Assembly: GCA_932294295.1 (NCBI GenBank)
Contig: OW028575.1
Coordinates: forward strand, 12,900,058 to 12,964,057
DNA: 64,000 bases
Reading direction: 5' to 3'
Origin: Alitta virens
Lineage: Eukaryota > Annelida > Polychaeta > Phyllodocida > Nereididae
The position numbers and the translations under genes are program-made. The stretch's first letter is position 1. Each line of letters opens with the position of its first letter. This document shows, piece by piece, positions 62,901 to 64,000 of this stretch. The notes beneath the pieces were generated by a model, which worked only from the letters and a program-made list of their open reading frames with translations, was not told where the DNA came from and did not search any database.

Positions 62901-64000
62901 AAATTAACATAACATTTACATTTAATTTCCCCCAGTGTCTTTAGAAATACTTGCAGAAGTTATAGTGCATCTTGTCTACAGTGTCAAGTGCCTGTAAATC
63001 AACTGCATAAATTATACATGATCAATTCTTGTTTTGTTTCCCCTTTTCTTAGGATTTACAATACAGAAGCAACGAGTCAAGGCCACCTTATCGATCAGGA
63101 ACATTGTGTTGTGAACGGTGAACCCCTCAACCAGTGTTCTTGTTGGATGGACTGACCATCAGACATGCATGGTCACTCCTTGTTAATCTGCATAAACAGG
63201 AGAAAGGTCTCCAGGCAACAGACTCCTCTAAAATGAGAATAGCCTCTGAAACTGTGCGTGTTGTCATTCATCCTTGGGCACAGAATAGCTACCAAAAGAA
63301 ATTTTACAAAACATGTCTTAATACATGTATAATCATCTATATTTAGAAGATCATTTTTCCTGGTAAAAATAGCTTTTTTTGTTGGTAAAATGGTGGTTGA
63401 GGAAAGGCATTATTGCACATTATTACATATGCAGGTCTAAATCTAAATATTTCTCGCTGAAGACCATAATTTCAACACTTTGGACAGGCTGAGCACGGAC
63501 AAGAATAAACTGTATCATAGAATTCTTATTTGGGATGAAATAGTCACTATTATGGTCTTAGCAAAATTCCAATTAAGAACATTATTTCAATGTGATCTCC
63601 AAATGAAGCTTTGTACTAATTTTCATCAGTTGTAAGCCTTTTTAAAATCCTTTAAACATTGCATTTGAATATGTTAATCAATAAATGTAAACTTTTAATT
63701 TGAAAAACTTTGACCCTCAGCATGTCAAGCTTCCAACTTGCAGCTGGATGTGCTTTGCAATTTTTCTCGCCGAGGATTTCAAATAATCCTCAAAGGCAAA
63801 GACTTGTTGGAAATCCAGACAACCAGACTGAGAACAAGCAGATTAGGAATGCAAGTAAATTGATGAGATGGAAATGAGGAAAAGCATTCAAATTCACAGG
63901 AGAGAGAAACCAGCAATTATCACAGTGATCAGCAATGTGTCCTTGCCTACTATGGAGTACAGCAAATAACAGCAAATAACAGCAAATAACAGATGGTTTG
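62901..64000. other. Right edge, presumably WDFY3 5' intron
   Basis: No exon was recognised on either strand. It ends in a short tandem repeat. Confidence 0.4.
63961..63992 (+). repeat. Decamer tandem repeat (AGCAAATAAC)x3
   Basis: Three exact 10-bp units followed by AG. Confidence 0.9.

Overview
The window is animal (metazoan) nuclear DNA: AT-rich, with many short introns of mostly 100-900 bp, GT-AG splice sites, tRNA-derived SINE-like repeats, foldback (MITE-like) elements and poly-G tracts. Nothing is prokaryotic. The species cannot be named from sequence alone. Compact introns, AT-richness and a Gly/Tyr/Asn-rich secreted protein suit a marine invertebrate (mollusc, other lophotrochozoan or invertebrate deuterostome), but that is inference.

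One gene dominates. On the minus strand, 62 coding exons between 59503 (5' side) and 8202 (stop codon) encode an orthologue of WDFY3/ALFY (Drosophila Blue cheese), the giant BEACH-WD40-FYVE scaffold of selective autophagy. I placed every exon by hand. The pieces total 10,379 nt, keep one open frame through all 61 junctions, and give 3,458 residues plus the stop. In order they encode an armadillo-like N-terminal region, a concanavalin A-like lectin domain, a long helical middle, PH-BEACH, WD40 repeats, an LC3-interacting-type motif (EFVMV) and a C-terminal FYVE zinc finger. The start codon and about the first 100 residues are not in the window and should lie beyond its right edge.

Layout. 1-2095: possible tail of a plus-strand gene, then a SINE. 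2096-2407 (minus): a small secreted Gly/Tyr/Asn-rich protein with a TATA box. 2473-8201: no convincing gene; the upper part is probably the WDFY3 3'UTR. 8202-21562 (minus): the C-terminal half of WDFY3. 21563-37907: one 16.3 kb WDFY3 intron, which holds on the opposite strand an intact gene for a 923-residue leucine-rich-repeat transmembrane receptor (33634-36405). That intron also has a CpG-rich, CRE-bearing first-exon candidate at 27.1 kb. 37908-59503 (minus): the N-terminal half of WDFY3. 59504-64000: intronic, with a second SINE and no coding exon that I can see.

The nested receptor is the most interesting item. It has a signal peptide, about 13 LRRs with an LRR-CT cap, a Thr-rich stalk, one membrane span, and a cytoplasmic tail of about 370 residues. 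The tail carries two YxxI motifs at ITAM-like spacing, a third YxxL motif and a C-terminal PxxxPR motif. The repeats include a roughly 180 bp inverted-repeat family (three copies and a fragment), a SINE family with a conserved tail (about seven copies), and an 80-bp-arm hairpin.
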